A stretch of 64,000 nt of DNA from Orbilia blumenaviensis (Eukaryota > Ascomycota > Orbiliomycetes > Orbiliales > Orbiliaceae), in assembly GCA_036872755.1 (NCBI GenBank), contig JAVHNS010000002.1, forward strand, positions 4,216,001 through 4,280,000. Direction: 5' to 3'. The translations under genes were made by a program, and so were the position numbers. Below the pieces are notes generated by a model. It was given only the letters and a program-made list of their open reading frames with translations. It did not search any database and was not told the origin of the DNA. Positions 34,227 through 44,803 of the stretch are shown here, piece after piece. Position 1 is the stretch's first letter. Each line of letters begins with the position of its first letter.

Positions 34227-36360
34227 ATGGCGGTGCTGAGTACGATGCTTAACCGCCGCCTTACCATGGTTCTGGCCGTCTGCATTGTCCTTCCCTTCAT
34301 CCTCGTCACATTGAGCCACTTTGGCAGCTCGGATCCCATCCCACATTCCCTCCCGAATATCCAAGAGAACCGGCCGCCGACAGAACAGACACCTCAGCAG
34401 CAGCAGCCTCCTGCGAACAACCACAAGCAGGAATGGTCCGATATCGAGTTCAAGCAGGACCAGGACAAGTCCGACCACAAGCCGGCCGAGAAACCCGCGC
34501 CCTCAGCGCCGCCCCGGCCCAACCCCGAAGTATCGATAGAGGACCCCGTGGCAATGGTCCGGAATGAAACATTGGGATTTGGCGCCATTTTGCTGATATC
34601 GCTGAAGACAAGGACGGACAGACAGGATGCGGTCTCGCTGATCGCCAGCCAGGCAGGTCTCAAGGTCACGCACGTAATTAATGCTGTCAGAGGGGAGGAT
34701 ATCCACCAGAAGGCCTATCCGTACGGGCTGGCCCGGACGGAGCTGCCATTGCCCTACCTGGGTAGCTGGAGATCGCACATGGATGCTTTTAAGTACATCG
34801 TTGACAATAGAATTGAGACCGCACTACTTCTTGAAGATGACATTGATTGGTACGCCGTCGAACTTTGATCCGCACGCGACACCAATGTGGGCTAACGCGG
34901 TTTAAAAACACAGGGATGTCTACGTCAAAGAGCAGATGACTGCCTTCTCTAAAGCTCTCCGAACTAGCCCGCTCCGAAAACCATTTACTACAGATGAGCT
35001 CAGACGAGCGCCTTATGGCCTGGATTGGGACGTAATGCACTTGGGGACGTCTAAGAATTTAATGGCACCGCCGCCTTACAATAATCTCTTCCACCGCTAT
35101 AACGACCGATATACCACCCCACGATCACTAACCTACCGTACCACCCCATGCGGCGACCGAGATTTCTTCTGTTGGAACGACATCATCAAACAGACCCAAG
35201 CAGCGGATGACCAGCGCGTTATATTCCCGTCATACCAACCTATCGGGTTGGTATCACTGGCTGTAAGCTACCGCGGTGCGCAAAAGATGCTATACGATCT
35301 CTCGTGGAAGGGACTGGACGCCTCTATGGACTTCGGTGTCCGTGACGCCTGTAGACGTGGATTCTTAAAGGGGTGGAGTGTAACACCCCCAATCATGTCG
35401 TCGTGGAGGGTCAAGGGTGCTGGTGATTCGGATTTAAGAAATGGTGGGAAGGGAAGCCCTGGTGTCGGTGTGGGGAATATGCAGGGCGAGGGAATCGGAC
35501 TTGGTTGGAGCGCTAGGAAGAGTATGCAGCAGGAGTTTGAAGGGCATGATTATTGGAAAGATGGGACATACGGGTGGTTTGGGAATCAGGAGAAACCGGT
35601 TCCAGATAATACCTACGTTCGGTTGGAGCCAAAGGAGAAGCAGCTATCGGAGCACGAGAAGGGGAGGCCGAACAGGGACGGCGCAGAGAGGGAGCAGGCG
35701 CACCAGGAGCCCGTTCCTCTACAACCTCCGTCAGAGCAGCCCCCTCAGCAGCAACCACCCCAACAACAACAACAACAGCCTCCACAGCAACAACCTCCTC
35801 AACAGCCCCCCCAGCAGCCTCCCCAGCAACAGCAACCCCCTCAACAAGAGCCTCCAAAACAGGAATCCCCGCAACAGCAGCCTCCACAACAGCAGCAACC
35901 TCCTCAGCAACAGCCCCCGCAGCAACAGCCTCCGCAGCAGGGCCCCCCACAGGAGCAGCAACCCCCACAGCAACAACCTCCTCAGCAACAACCTCCGCAA
36001 CAGCAACCTCCCCAGCAGCAGCAGCAGCCTCCTCAGCAAGAATCACCGAAGCAGGAGCCCCCCAAACAGGAAGCACCAAGACCGGATGAACAACCTCAGC
36101 TCGTGGCTGAGATGCCAGATGACAAGAAACCGGCCCCGCCAACTGGCGAAGGCCACTTCCAGCCTCCGGCGAATGATCCTGTCAATGAACCACCCAGGGA
36201 GGAAAAGCCCAAGGAAGAAAGACCTAAGGAGGAGCCTCCTAAGGAAGGACCCCCCAAGGAGCAACAACAACAGGGTGAAAACAAACCCACGAAAGGCGAT
36301 AGGCCGGTCGGTGAAGATGATGCCTTTGCAAAGAGGCGTAGGCGCAAGCGGCGGTCGTAG
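34227..36360 (+). CDS. GT25-like glycosyltransferase with long Pro/Gln-rich tail, 689 aa
   Basis: Predicted Golgi/ER type II membrane glycosyltransferase of the LPS-glycosyltransferase (GT25) kind; acceptor unknown. Two exons, 34227-34849 and 34914-36360, joined in phase 2 across an intron with a GCTAACG branch site. A transmembrane anchor (about residues 14-32, MVLAVCIVLPFILVTLSHF) follows a short basic N-terminus. A Pro/Gln/Asp stem leads to the catalytic domain from about residue 113: GAILLISLKTRTDRQDAV, INAVRGEDI, LGSWRSHMDAFKYIV and the metal-site motif LLLEDDIDW (about 200-208) that is completed by splicing. It continues through WDVMHLGTSKN and a family-typical GLVSLAVSYRGAQKMLYDLS. Residues about 479-595 are almost only Pro and Gln (PPQQQ repeats), then acidic/basic PKEE repeats and a basic end, FAKRRRRKRRS. 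The ATG lies in a good context (CAAAATGGC). Confidence 0.85.
35731..36075 (+). repeat. Pro/Gln codon repeat tract
   Basis: About 345 bp of CCT/CCC/CCA and CAG/CAA codons, in frame inside the GT25 gene. Synonymous codons are mixed, so it is an old amino-acid repeat rather than a fresh pure trinucleotide expansion. The composition opens long spurious frames on both strands. Confidence 0.9.
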
Positions 36361-37557
36361 GCTCGGAAGCACAGTCTTCTTAGCCGTCTCTCTCTTTCTC
36401 TCTCCCTCTCTCTCCTTTAAAAAAAAACGTCGAGATTTAGATCGTTTTGATACGTTGAAAGCAGCACATGGATATGAAGCATACCTCCCCTGCTGCAGTA
36501 TTTTCTTTTACACTATTTAACCTTACTGATGATGACCGGAAAATAAAAAAAGCTTTGGCCATTGGCGCTGGTTCTCTATATCTCCCCCTCTTTGCTGGTT
36601 TTCTCTCTCTGATTATTTGTATGTATATGTGAGCAATGCATGGTCGCCCTGCACTACCTTTAGCTAGGCGAAGCGAAAGCGCAAAAAGAATAATATTTCT
36701 GAAGATTGAAGCATTTGGTTTTTTTTCCTTTAACTTGCTAGTATTACTATTAGTCCTTTATCCTTATTTTTTATTTATCATCACCCTTTTCCCATGGGGA
36801 TTGCTTCCTAATTTTCCTTTTATTTCTTGTATCCCCTTCCGATTGTATCTTTTATCTAATATTTCTACTTCCGCGTTTTGGTTATCGTTTTTCCGGTTGA
36901 TACACTGTTGTCTCTTGTGAGCAGGGTGGGAATTCGAATAGGTCACTGGGATAGGTATATATATAGGTATATATGGGTCGATGCTTGGAAAGTGTACGGA
37001 GTATATTATATCATAGAATGAATACTTTCCATGCCCATTAACATTTTTTATATTTTTCTCTTCTCCTTCCCGATTCCGTTGTCCAGCGTAGATAATTAAC
37101 TAAGTACCTACCTGGTACCTACCTAGTTACTTAATACTTGCTTACCTAGGTAATCAGTCGGTTAACCGGGGAAGTAGGCATTGAGGTGAGAGGTGCCGTA
37201 TACCTGTAGTGGACAGACGATTACAATTCGATTAATGATTGATGGGGCAGCCCAGGCCATTAGCGTCATCTGGTTTGGCGGGGCGATCGAGCTGGCAGCC
37301 CACTTCAGAAAAGTTAAAGATAAAAAAAAAAAAATCTTCTGCCCCGCCAGGCCCAGCTCGCTGCTTGTATCCTCTCCACACCCCACCAAAAGGGCACCCC
37401 ATTGATCCCGGTTACTTACCGCAACGACAGCGATAATAGCTTGACGCCTGGGATCGACTATCGCGGGGTATCTTTTTCTATTTATTTATCTATTTATTTA
37501 TTTATTCTTCATTTTCATTTTTCATTAAGTACCTATTCAGTCGGCCTTGACACCACG
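36361..37557. other. intergenic region with TACCTAGG motifs
   Basis: 3' flank of the GT25 gene (CT-rich, TCTCTCTTTCTCTCTC) and promoter of EMW1. A cluster of TACCTACC/TACCTAGGTA motifs lies at 37102-37152. TTTATTTA repeats and a short CATTTTCATTTTTCATT run form the EMW1 leader. No gene is seen. Confidence 0.6.
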
Positions 37558-40524
37558 ATGCCAGCTGCTACCCTCCCGTCAAGCCTCCCGCTCGAGCTCG
37601 CACTTCTAACCTCAACCCCCCTTCCACCATCTCCGCTATCCTCCCTCCAATCCCACCTCACAGCCCTTTCCGCCGGCGACTACCTTACAATCCTCACCAG
37701 CCCGCTCGCAGCATCCCTCTTACGCCCCACATCCTTATCCTCCCTCCCAACCAACGACCTAGTTGCAAACTACAAATCACACCTAAAAACCGCCATCGCC
37801 ACGTCCTCGTCCCACCGTCTCGAGTTATTAATCCTCGGAATAGCGTCACTACAAGCATATCTTCAAACCACGAGTACGGGGCCCCCTCTACCGCTAAAGG
37901 AGGTGGAATTACTCCCCCAATCGATATCTTCAGATAAGGCGGTTAAAGCGTTAAAGGATGCGTTGGTACGAGAGTTATCGGTAGACGGGGAGGCTGCGTA
38001 TCATTTACTGCCTTATCCGGTGGTATTCACGCTTGCGAAGGAGGTTTTGACCAGTTCGGTGTTGTTGGGGCGTGATGATGCAGATGCTGAGGGATTAGTG
38101 ACGGCGAAATGGTGGAGGATAAGGGTTAACTTTGCGCATCAACGGATTTTGAGGGAGGTGTCGAGCTCATTGCATGATGATATTTATTCCGATCTAGCGG
38201 AGCTGGAGAAGTTAATATTCCCTGATGGTGGTGATGATGATAATGGTGGATCTACTGGGGCTGCTGCTGCTGCTGGGTTTTCTGCAAAGGTGACCTCGGA
38301 TTTAAAGGCGAGGTATCTGGTCGAACGATCTACCATTCACAGCTTTTACGGGTACGATGCGAAAGTGCGGAAGGATCTTGAAGCTGCGGCTGCGGTTACT
38401 GGGTTGCAATATGCTATCACCGGAAGGCTGGGGAAGCGCACGAAATTCCAAGTTGACGACATCTCGCAGCTGGTGGTACTGGCGAAATCAACGGAAGAGT
38501 ACGAAGGTGGTGCGGCGCCCAAAACTATTTCGTACGTGCAGGATGGGGAGCCTAAAAAAGAGGAGCCGGAGCCTACAGTCGGAGACGACAAAAAGGTTAT
38601 GCCGACGCAGTTCGACTTAAATGATGATACCTTGCTTGAAGCCATCTCGTTTACGCCCGTTACTGCTGAAATCCTCGAAGCTGCCGCGCTACCGCCGTCG
38701 CTGTCAGCTCTTGATCCGTCGTCACAACCAACGCTTCAGCCTATCGACTCTATAATATTGCTACACTTGGCGGAATCGATCAAGAATACAAACCCAGCGG
38801 ATGGACTGACCCGCGAGCAGATGAGCCCTTACGCTGAACGTGTGCTTCAACACTCCACGAATTGGAGTATTCACACCATGGGGCTGTTGGTGCGGAGCAG
38901 GCTGGAGGCATACCGTTCTAGAACGGTAGAGAGGAGTTTGTTGCAGCTGCAGGTGGTGGTAGACCAGATCGTTGCTGCGACTGCTTCGGAGGATAATACG
39001 GCTGATGTATCCACTTTTCTACCAAAGCCTAAAGAAGACGAGAGCGCTTCTGTTTCTGAGAGATTGGAATTCGCGTTTCCGCTGGGGCTGCCGACTAGGT
39101 GGGGGGTCGAGGCTGAGCTGGCGGCTAGGTGGGTTGATATGGGGGGTTTGAGAACTGCGGTGGGGATCTACGAGCGACTTGGGATGTGGGCTGAGGTTGC
39201 ACTTTGCTGGGCCGCTGTTGAGAAGGAGGAGAAGGCTGTCGGAGTGGTGAGGAGGATGTTGTTTGAAGGAGAGCTGCCGAGGGCTGATGATGATATTGAA
39301 CCCGACATCGGTGGGGATGAGGATCTTGATGAGGAAATAATAATCACTGATGATGATGAAATCGAACCTGTCGAGCGAGACCCGCCACCGCCGGAGGCGC
39401 CGAGGCTATGGTGTATTCTTGGAGAACTCGAGAAGAACCCGGATCACTTTAGGAAAGCGTGGGAGGTATCTGGACGTCGATACGCTAGGGCGCAGAGGTC
39501 ATTGGGGGTTTACCATCTAAGAAAGAAGGAGTATTCAGAGGCTATTGCGGCGTACAAATTGGCGCTCAAATCTAATCCGCTCAACGGTCCAGCGTGGTTT
39601 CAATGTGGATGCGCAATGTTGGAAGTTGCGGATTGGGATGGAGCCGTAGAGGCTTTCATGAGGGTTATTGGGATTGATGATACTGATGCTGAAGGGTGGA
39701 GCAATCTCGCCACTGCGCTTCTGCGAAGAGGGAAGGTTAAAGTTGTGGAAGGGGAGAAGAATACAATTATACTAGACGATGAGGAAGGGGAAGAAGAAGA
39801 AGGAGTGGCTGGGAAGAGTGAGGAGGAGCTTGTGAACGAAGGGAAGATACAAGCACTAATGGCGCTGAAGAAGGCTGTCGGACTGAAGAACACAAATTGG
39901 CAGATGTGGGAGAATGTGCTTGTCATTGCTGCGTCTTTAAGGCCGCCTAATTGGGGAGATATGCAGATGGCTTTACGACGGATCATTGAGATCAGAGGTC
40001 AGAAGGAAGGGGAAACATGTTTGGATGTTGAGTTACTAGAGATGCTTGTCAAGAATGTCGTCACCAATTACGAGAAGGAAGAACTTGGGCGGCCGGGGTT
40101 GGTCAGGATGGTCGTCGATTTGGTGGACACGAAAGTAGTCCCTCTGATCACGGGAGACGAGAGACTATGGAGGATAGTTGGGAAGTTGGCAGTCTGGAGA
40201 GGTAAATGGAGTAGTGTTATAGAAGCCTCGGAGAAAATGTTTAGGGTTGTGAATGGAAGGTACGAGGTCCGCACAGATAAGAAGAGCTGGGACCAGTTGG
40301 TGGAGGCCACAGAGGAGATCGTGGATATCTACAGGAAGTACGGGGGCATGGAGAGGAGTGAAGGACTGGGGGCGGGGAGTGGGGCCGTTGTGATGAAAGA
40401 CTGGAAGTTCAAGGCAAGGAGTTTGGTGAGGAATGTTCTAGCGAAGGGGAGAAAGGCCGGATGGGAGGACGAGGATCGGGCGACCTGGGGAAAGCTGGAG
40501 AAGCTATCAGAGGAACTGAAGTAG
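37558..40524 (+). CDS. EMW1: Emw1/TTC27-type TPR protein, 988 aa
   Basis: Homolog of yeast Emw1 (essential for maintenance of the cell wall) and animal TTC27. Intronless, 988 aa. An in-frame ATG at 37402 exists, but its 52 extra residues are low-complexity translation of a TTTATTTA-rich leader, so the MPAATLPSS start is preferred. The N-terminal half is helical and leucine-rich, with WWRIRVNFAHQRIL and RTKFQVDDISQLVVLAKS, as in this family. The tetratricopeptide region is clear at about residues 648-725: YARAQRSLGVYHLRKKEY, then SEAIAAYKLALKSNPLNGPA, AWFQCGCAMLEVADWDGAVE and WSNLATALLRRGK. Acidic insertions lie before (DDDIEPDIGGDEDLDEE) and after (DDEEGEEEEG) the TPRs. The C-terminus continues with family-like NWQMWENVLVIAASLRPPNW. 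Cytosolic, probably a scaffold or chaperone-linked factor. Confidence 0.93.
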   Translation: MPAATLPSSLPLELALLTSTPLPPSPLSSLQSHLTALSAGDYLTILTSPLAASLLRPTSLSSLPTNDLVANYKSHLKTAIATSSSHRLELLILGIASLQAYLQTTSTGPPLPLKEVELLPQSISSDKAVKALKDALVRELSVDGEAAYHLLPYPVVFTLAKEVLTSSVLLGRDDADAEGLVTAKWWRIRVNFAHQRILREVSSSLHDDIYSDLAELEKLIFPDGGDDDNGGSTGAAAAAGFSAKVTSDLKARYLVERSTIHSFYGYDAKVRKDLEAAAAVTGLQYAITGRLGKRTKFQVDDISQLVVLAKSTEEYEGGAAPKTISYVQDGEPKKEEPEPTVGDDKKVMPTQFDLNDDTLLEAISFTPVTAEILEAAALPPSLSALDPSSQPTLQPIDSIILLHLAESIKNTNPADGLTREQMSPYAERVLQHSTNWSIHTMGLLVRSRLEAYRSRTVERSLLQLQVVVDQIVAATASEDNTADVSTFLPKPKEDESASVSERLEFAFPLGLPTRWGVEAELAARWVDMGGLRTAVGIYERLGMWAEVALCWAAVEKEEKAVGVVRRMLFEGELPRADDDIEPDIGGDEDLDEEIIITDDDEIEPVERDPPPPEAPRLWCILGELEKNPDHFRKAWEVSGRRYARAQRSLGVYHLRKKEYSEAIAAYKLALKSNPLNGPAWFQCGCAMLEVADWDGAVEAFMRVIGIDDTDAEGWSNLATALLRRGKVKVVEGEKNTIILDDEEGEEEEGVAGKSEEELVNEGKIQALMALKKAVGLKNTNWQMWENVLVIAASLRPPNWGDMQMALRRIIEIRGQKEGETCLDVELLEMLVKNVVTNYEKEELGRPGLVRMVVDLVDTKVVPLITGDERLWRIVGKLAVWRGKWSSVIEASEKMFRVVNGRYEVRTDKKSWDQLVEATEEIVDIYRKYGGMERSEGLGAGSGAVVMKDWKFKARSLVRNVLAKGRKAGWEDEDRATWGKLEKLSEELK

Positions 40525-40526
40525 GG

Positions 40527-40540
40527 TATACCTAGGTATA
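40527..40540. repeat. 14-bp palindrome centred on CCTAGG
   Basis: TATACCTAGGTATA is perfectly palindromic and starts 2 bp after the EMW1 stop codon. Confidence 0.9.
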
Positions 40541-40726
40541 TACCTACTTTGTCATCCATCTAGATCTGGATTGTAGATAGGTATACTCCCACGCCAATGT
40601 ATACACCCGCACGTATTGATGTTATTATATACAACTCTATGGAGTAGCAATCGAGTAATGAAGAGAGATCTGGGTACTGTACCTAATCTTGCTACCGAAG
40701 CGTCGGCTACTACAAGGCCGGTCCCA

Positions 40727-40744
40727 TATATACCTAGGTATATA
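40727..40744. repeat. 18-bp palindrome centred on CCTAGG
   Basis: TATATACCTAGGTATATA is perfectly palindromic and contains the 14-bp palindrome at 40527 as its core. Confidence 0.9.
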
Positions 40745-40930
40745 CCAACAGTGCTGTATTCAAGTACCTGCCTGTATTTGGAAATGGGACATTCTATTTA
40801 CCATAGTTTATGAGGAGAGGGGGGATTGGATCCTCCGTATCCTCTCGCGCCTCACCATCCATTTTCTTCTTCTTCTTCTTCATCTTATAAAACAGTAATA
40901 ATAAAAAATAAAAATAAAAAAGGGCTCTCC

Positions 40931-43447
40931 TCAAAGAAGACCAGCCCCCCGAGCCCCCCTAGTCCCATTCACCTGCTTCTCCTTCCCCTTCCCCTTCGCG
41001 CCCTCCTCCTCCCAGCCCTGATTCTCCGCGTCCCACTCCCACCTTCTCCCCTGCCACCGAAAAGCCTCGTCGCTCTCGAGGGTGACGAGACCCTTCGTGA
41101 CAAAGCCTGGGAGCATTGCTTGTCCCGGTCCTGCGGCGAGCCCCCGAGCCGCCAATTCGCCAACACTCATCTGCAGGAACTCTACCTTAACTTGGTGCAA
41201 CTCCATAATGGAATTGACCAGCTCCCACAGGTCTCCCACAAGCCGCCCCTCCCACCCTCCCGTCCGATTCCCGTAGTCCTTGTCTGCCATACTGTTCGAC
41301 AGAGTATCCGACCAGTGAACGATCACGACCTTCTTATACCCCATCTCCCACCAAGGTTTATGCAAGAGCGCCTCCCTAATAGCCCTCATCAGGGCTGCTA
41401 GCTTGTTATCCTCCATCAGCAACGGGAAGCACTTTGCATTATCGGTCTTCTCCTCCTTCGTCTTGGCTGGAGGCCCCCAAATCATCCCCGCCGAAGAAAA
41501 ATTGTGTGCAAGCACCTCCGAACCATCTAGGTTGGCACGAGTGAGGATTCCATTTCCTTCAAGGGTGCGGGCACAGACCATCATCATCAGCGTGCTGTGG
41601 CAAAAACGGTCTACGAAGTGGATCCCCTCCGGGTTCTCCCCACTCCTGTACTTGGGTGCCGGTAGCTGCTTTAGAACGTCAGACAGGACGCTATACCGTT
41701 GCCCCGGCGACTTGTACAAGTGCATGGTCATGAGGTTGTGCGCCTCAGCGTAGATCTCTGGCACGAATGGTGTGTTTATAAAATCCTCAGGTCTATCTCT
41801 GTGGCTTTTTGGGAATAGCATCGTGTCGCTGGCGTCGTATCCATCCAGCGCCATTTGGCACGGGTCGACGTAGCGGATGTACTCCTTACCACTTTCGATA
41901 TCGATGAAGCCACGCTCCGTTTTGATTCGCTTTACGTCGCAGTTTTGTGGTTCGGAGACTTGCGCTCGCGGCGTGTCGCTTGCAGCCTGCTGCTGGGGTA
42001 GAGAGCTGCCTATCTGCCCAGCTTGAGGTGAGACATGACGGAGTTCCTGGGTGGTCCTTGGAAGCTGGCTGCCCATTACCAAGGGAGAGACAGAAGCTCC
42101 ACCACTAGAAAATGGATTCCTTCCGACCGCGACAGTAGCAGGGGTTTGTGACTGCGATGAAGGATGAGAAAACCCAGAGGTAGCAGGAGTGGGAAAGGGG
42201 GAACAGAAAGAGGAAACAGAAGCTGCAGATGTTGCTGTATGCTTGTCTCTAGCTCGGGACCGTTGCTTTGCACTAGCTGGTGGGACGGCAATTGCTGGAC
42301 TTCTACTCGGCCCGCGAGAAGGTCTGCGCAACGCCTCCGAGTTCGAGGGAGCGCTTGAGACTTGAGGTTGGGTGTATGTATTCGACGTTGGGACGTTTGG
42401 GGGTAGTGGGTGATGGGGAATTGGTGATGGCACTACGTTTTGGGTGTGCTGGAAAGATGAAATTTGAGGATGGGGATAAGAATTGAGTTGAGGACTGGGA
42501 TGGTTGTAGGCTTGGGTTTGGGGATAAAAAGCAGCTTGATTATCAACAGCAGTAGAAGCCTCAGGTGTAAATCCAAGGCCGAGATTTCCGTGATACACTT
42601 CTTGTTGTTGTGAATGGCCAGAGACTGATTGAAGGACGTCGTCCTCATCGTTGTCGTTGTTGTTGTCGTTGTCGTTGTCGTAATGCTGAGTTGAACTTGG
42701 TATTGGCTGAACACCTGTGGTATTATCATGCTGATAAATTTCAGTCTGTGGTGATGGTGATGGTGTCCCAAGATCGATACATGGGGTTCCTCTATACGAA
42801 GAATAGGGCGAGGACAGATAAGGGTGCACTGGAATTGTCGGGTTTTCGGGTAAAGAGGGTAGAAACGGCCCAGAAATTGCATACCCTGGAAGCGGCGATA
42901 TCCAACCATGAGAATACGACTGCTGGACATACTTTTGTGGTGCTGAGCCAAAGACTGGACCGGCTGATGGTCGCACGCTTTGCAATTGGCATTGTGGATT
43001 TGCTGATGGGACTGAACTTGGGCGCTCACTAGCCCAGGCAGATATACCATCTGGTCTTGCGGAGAGCGGTCTTAGAGGCGGCGTACTCGAAGAATCCCGA
43101 GAAAGTGATGGATACCCACTGCTATATGTCGGATAAAGCAGCTGACTTCCAAAGCTCATCGAAGAAACTGTGCGGGGAGACATCGGGCGAAGGGGATATT
43201 GTGAAGCGGTAGGGACCGAAAGCCTGTTATTCACAGGACCAAAGCTTACGTTTGGGAGTGCAACTTGTGATGGAAGACTGGCTGAAGCTCCACGAGATGT
43301 ACCTTGGCCCTGAGAAGGTCCTCCGTACTGGATAAATATGGTCGGGACTTGCATATCTGCGATTGGGACAGAGCTTTGATGTAGTTGACCAGTCCCTCCC
43401 AAAGAATCAGATCCATGACTAGAGCGTCTAGAATTGTTTGAAGCCAT
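40931..43447 (-). CDS. Ser/Gln/Pro-rich protein with degenerate RNase H-like domain, 838 aa
   Basis: No experimentally known homolog is recognised. Single coding exon from MASNNSRRSSHGSDS. Residues 1 to about 500 are low-complexity (Ser, Gln, Pro, Tyr), with an acidic-Asn stretch (DNDNDNNNDNDEDD). From about residue 510 a folded domain follows: GFIDIESGKEYIRYVDP, FVPEIYAEAHNLMTMHLY and then a pattern that matches the RNase H-like region of many fungal proteins. That pattern is STLMMMVCARTLEGNG (strand 1), AALMRAIREALLHKPWWEMG (helix A), YKKVVIVHWSDTLSN (strand 4) and GDLWELVNSIMELHQVKVEF. The positions that carry the catalytic acids in active RNase H (D in strand 1, E in helix A, D in strand 4) seem replaced or shifted, so it may be a binding rather than cutting module; this is an inference by eye. 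A CAG acceptor at 43486-43484 in the leader suggests a 5' UTR intron. Confidence 0.7.
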   Translation of the reverse strand: MASNNSRRSSHGSDSLGGTGQLHQSSVPIADMQVPTIFIQYGGPSQGQGTSRGASASLPSQVALPNVSFGPVNNRLSVPTASQYPLRPMSPRTVSSMSFGSQLLYPTYSSGYPSLSRDSSSTPPLRPLSARPDGISAWASERPSSVPSANPQCQLQSVRPSAGPVFGSAPQKYVQQSYSHGWISPLPGYAISGPFLPSLPENPTIPVHPYLSSPYSSYRGTPCIDLGTPSPSPQTEIYQHDNTTGVQPIPSSTQHYDNDNDNNNDNDEDDVLQSVSGHSQQQEVYHGNLGLGFTPEASTAVDNQAAFYPQTQAYNHPSPQLNSYPHPQISSFQHTQNVVPSPIPHHPLPPNVPTSNTYTQPQVSSAPSNSEALRRPSRGPSRSPAIAVPPASAKQRSRARDKHTATSAASVSSFCSPFPTPATSGFSHPSSQSQTPATVAVGRNPFSSGGASVSPLVMGSQLPRTTQELRHVSPQAGQIGSSLPQQQAASDTPRAQVSEPQNCDVKRIKTERGFIDIESGKEYIRYVDPCQMALDGYDASDTMLFPKSHRDRPEDFINTPFVPEIYAEAHNLMTMHLYKSPGQRYSVLSDVLKQLPAPKYRSGENPEGIHFVDRFCHSTLMMMVCARTLEGNGILTRANLDGSEVLAHNFSSAGMIWGPPAKTKEEKTDNAKCFPLLMEDNKLAALMRAIREALLHKPWWEMGYKKVVIVHWSDTLSNSMADKDYGNRTGGWEGRLVGDLWELVNSIMELHQVKVEFLQMSVGELAARGLAAGPGQAMLPGFVTKGLVTLESDEAFRWQGRRWEWDAENQGWEEEGAKGKGKEKQVNGTRGARGAGLL

Positions 43448-44803
43448 CGTTTTGAGAGAGCGAGAATAACGGCGAAAGGAAATCTGAAAACATGTCAGTC
43501 TGGTAATTAAAGATGTCAGTCTGGGCAAAATTTGCGACTAAACTAACAAGATCGAACGATTTTCTGGATAACACAGAAGAAGGTGATAATGTCGATGATG
43601 GTGAATATCGATAGGGAGGCGTTTAGTTTTTTTTTTTTCTTCAAGATGACTTATTATTCTACGGTTTAAAAAAATTCAATTCAAATTACGGATACTTGAG
43701 TCCGTGAGGGTTCTGCCGCCCTAAAGACGTCCGTGTCTTCATTGTGATACCCTCGATGCGTGCGACAGTGGCCGAGGCTCATGTTGTATTATACGTCTGG
43801 AGAGTGCAATAGTGCCAGTCTCTAATCTGTCAAAGGCTACCTACCTGCTATCTCCGAATGAACGTACTAATCTAATCTAATATAGCTTTTCAAAGCTTTA
43901 CAGTAGGGTCAAAGTGTATATTTCCCAGTACCACCTTTGCGATCAATATATCTCGAGAACGAGACCGCTCGAGATGTGGTTATCTTCGTAGCGACTTGTG
44001 TTGATTTTGTTGAAGAAAGTGTGTTGATGTCCGAAAATTGCAACAGATGCCTCTTCGGGGACGTTCTTGGCAGATGGCTGCCCAACCAGATGGCTCCTGC
44101 AGAATGACATGAGCTCGCCCACGACGAAGACTGTTCCATTCTTTTCCATTCTAGCTTTTCACCTGCTTCCAAATGGCAACGGCTACAAGGGCAACTTGAT
44201 AACCATTAAAAATCATGCTCGCTTCGGGAGGCGAAGCGGCTTAAGCACTCTACCCCTGACAATACCGCAGTCACTTTGACAGATAGCTCGAGAATGGCCC
44301 AAGACCCAAGTCTACCACAAACGCAATCGGTACACTTAATCGAATCTTGCCATTGAAATACCACGGGGGAAAAAAAGGAACGCTAGAACAACCAACACTA
44401 CTTTGATTCTATTTGGGATTTCCCTATATTATTATTATATTGTTTCGTTCAGCTGGGCGCACGCTTTTGAGTCATTCTTGCTTAATCATTCTGACTCTTT
44501 GTCCGGATTCGCTGCCTTGTTCAGGGAAGAGGGAAGCGTGCACAAATTCCAACAAAACTCTGGACCCTATCAACACCGAAACCCACTCATGCAGGAAATA
44601 GAGAGGCTATTGAGGATCGCAGGTTTATAATCAAACCCGGATCATATAAGGGCACACTCCCCGCCATAAATTGGACACTTCTAGAAATACTATATCACCA
44701 GAATAAGCAGCTTTTTTTACCTTTATCTGCATTCGATTCATTCAATATATGATATCACCGTTATATCAATTGGAGGCCACCAAGAAAATATCGATAGGTA
44801 CCG
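43448..44803. other. divergent intergenic region (RNase H-like gene / RNase Z)
   Basis: Contains a 12-bp direct repeat ATGTCAGTCTGG at 43492-43503 and 43513-43524 in the leader of the minus gene, a T13 run at about 43628-43640, and AT-rich promoter sequence for RNase Z. Small frames on both strands around 43900-44280 and 44400-44630 overlap and lack features. Confidence 0.55.

Larger units (their letters stand above)
40525..40930. other. convergent intergenic region with two palindromes
   Basis: Between EMW1 (plus) and the RNase H-like gene (minus). It carries TATACCTAGGTATA at 40527-40540 and TATATACCTAGGTATATA at 40727-40744, exactly 200 bp apart. The right part is a CTT/AAT microsatellite-rich 3' flank. 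Confidence 0.75.

Noticed and set aside
35441..36520. Long overlapping open frames on both strands (up to 359 codons) through the Pro/Gln tract
   Set aside because: They are produced by the CAG/CCT repeat composition. The GT25 frame has the domain, phase-consistent splicing and anchor, and the others are pure low complexity.
37402..37557. In-frame upstream start for EMW1
   Set aside because: The extra 52 residues translate a TTTATTTA-rich leader and have no family similarity. The ATG at 37558 matches the expected N-terminus.
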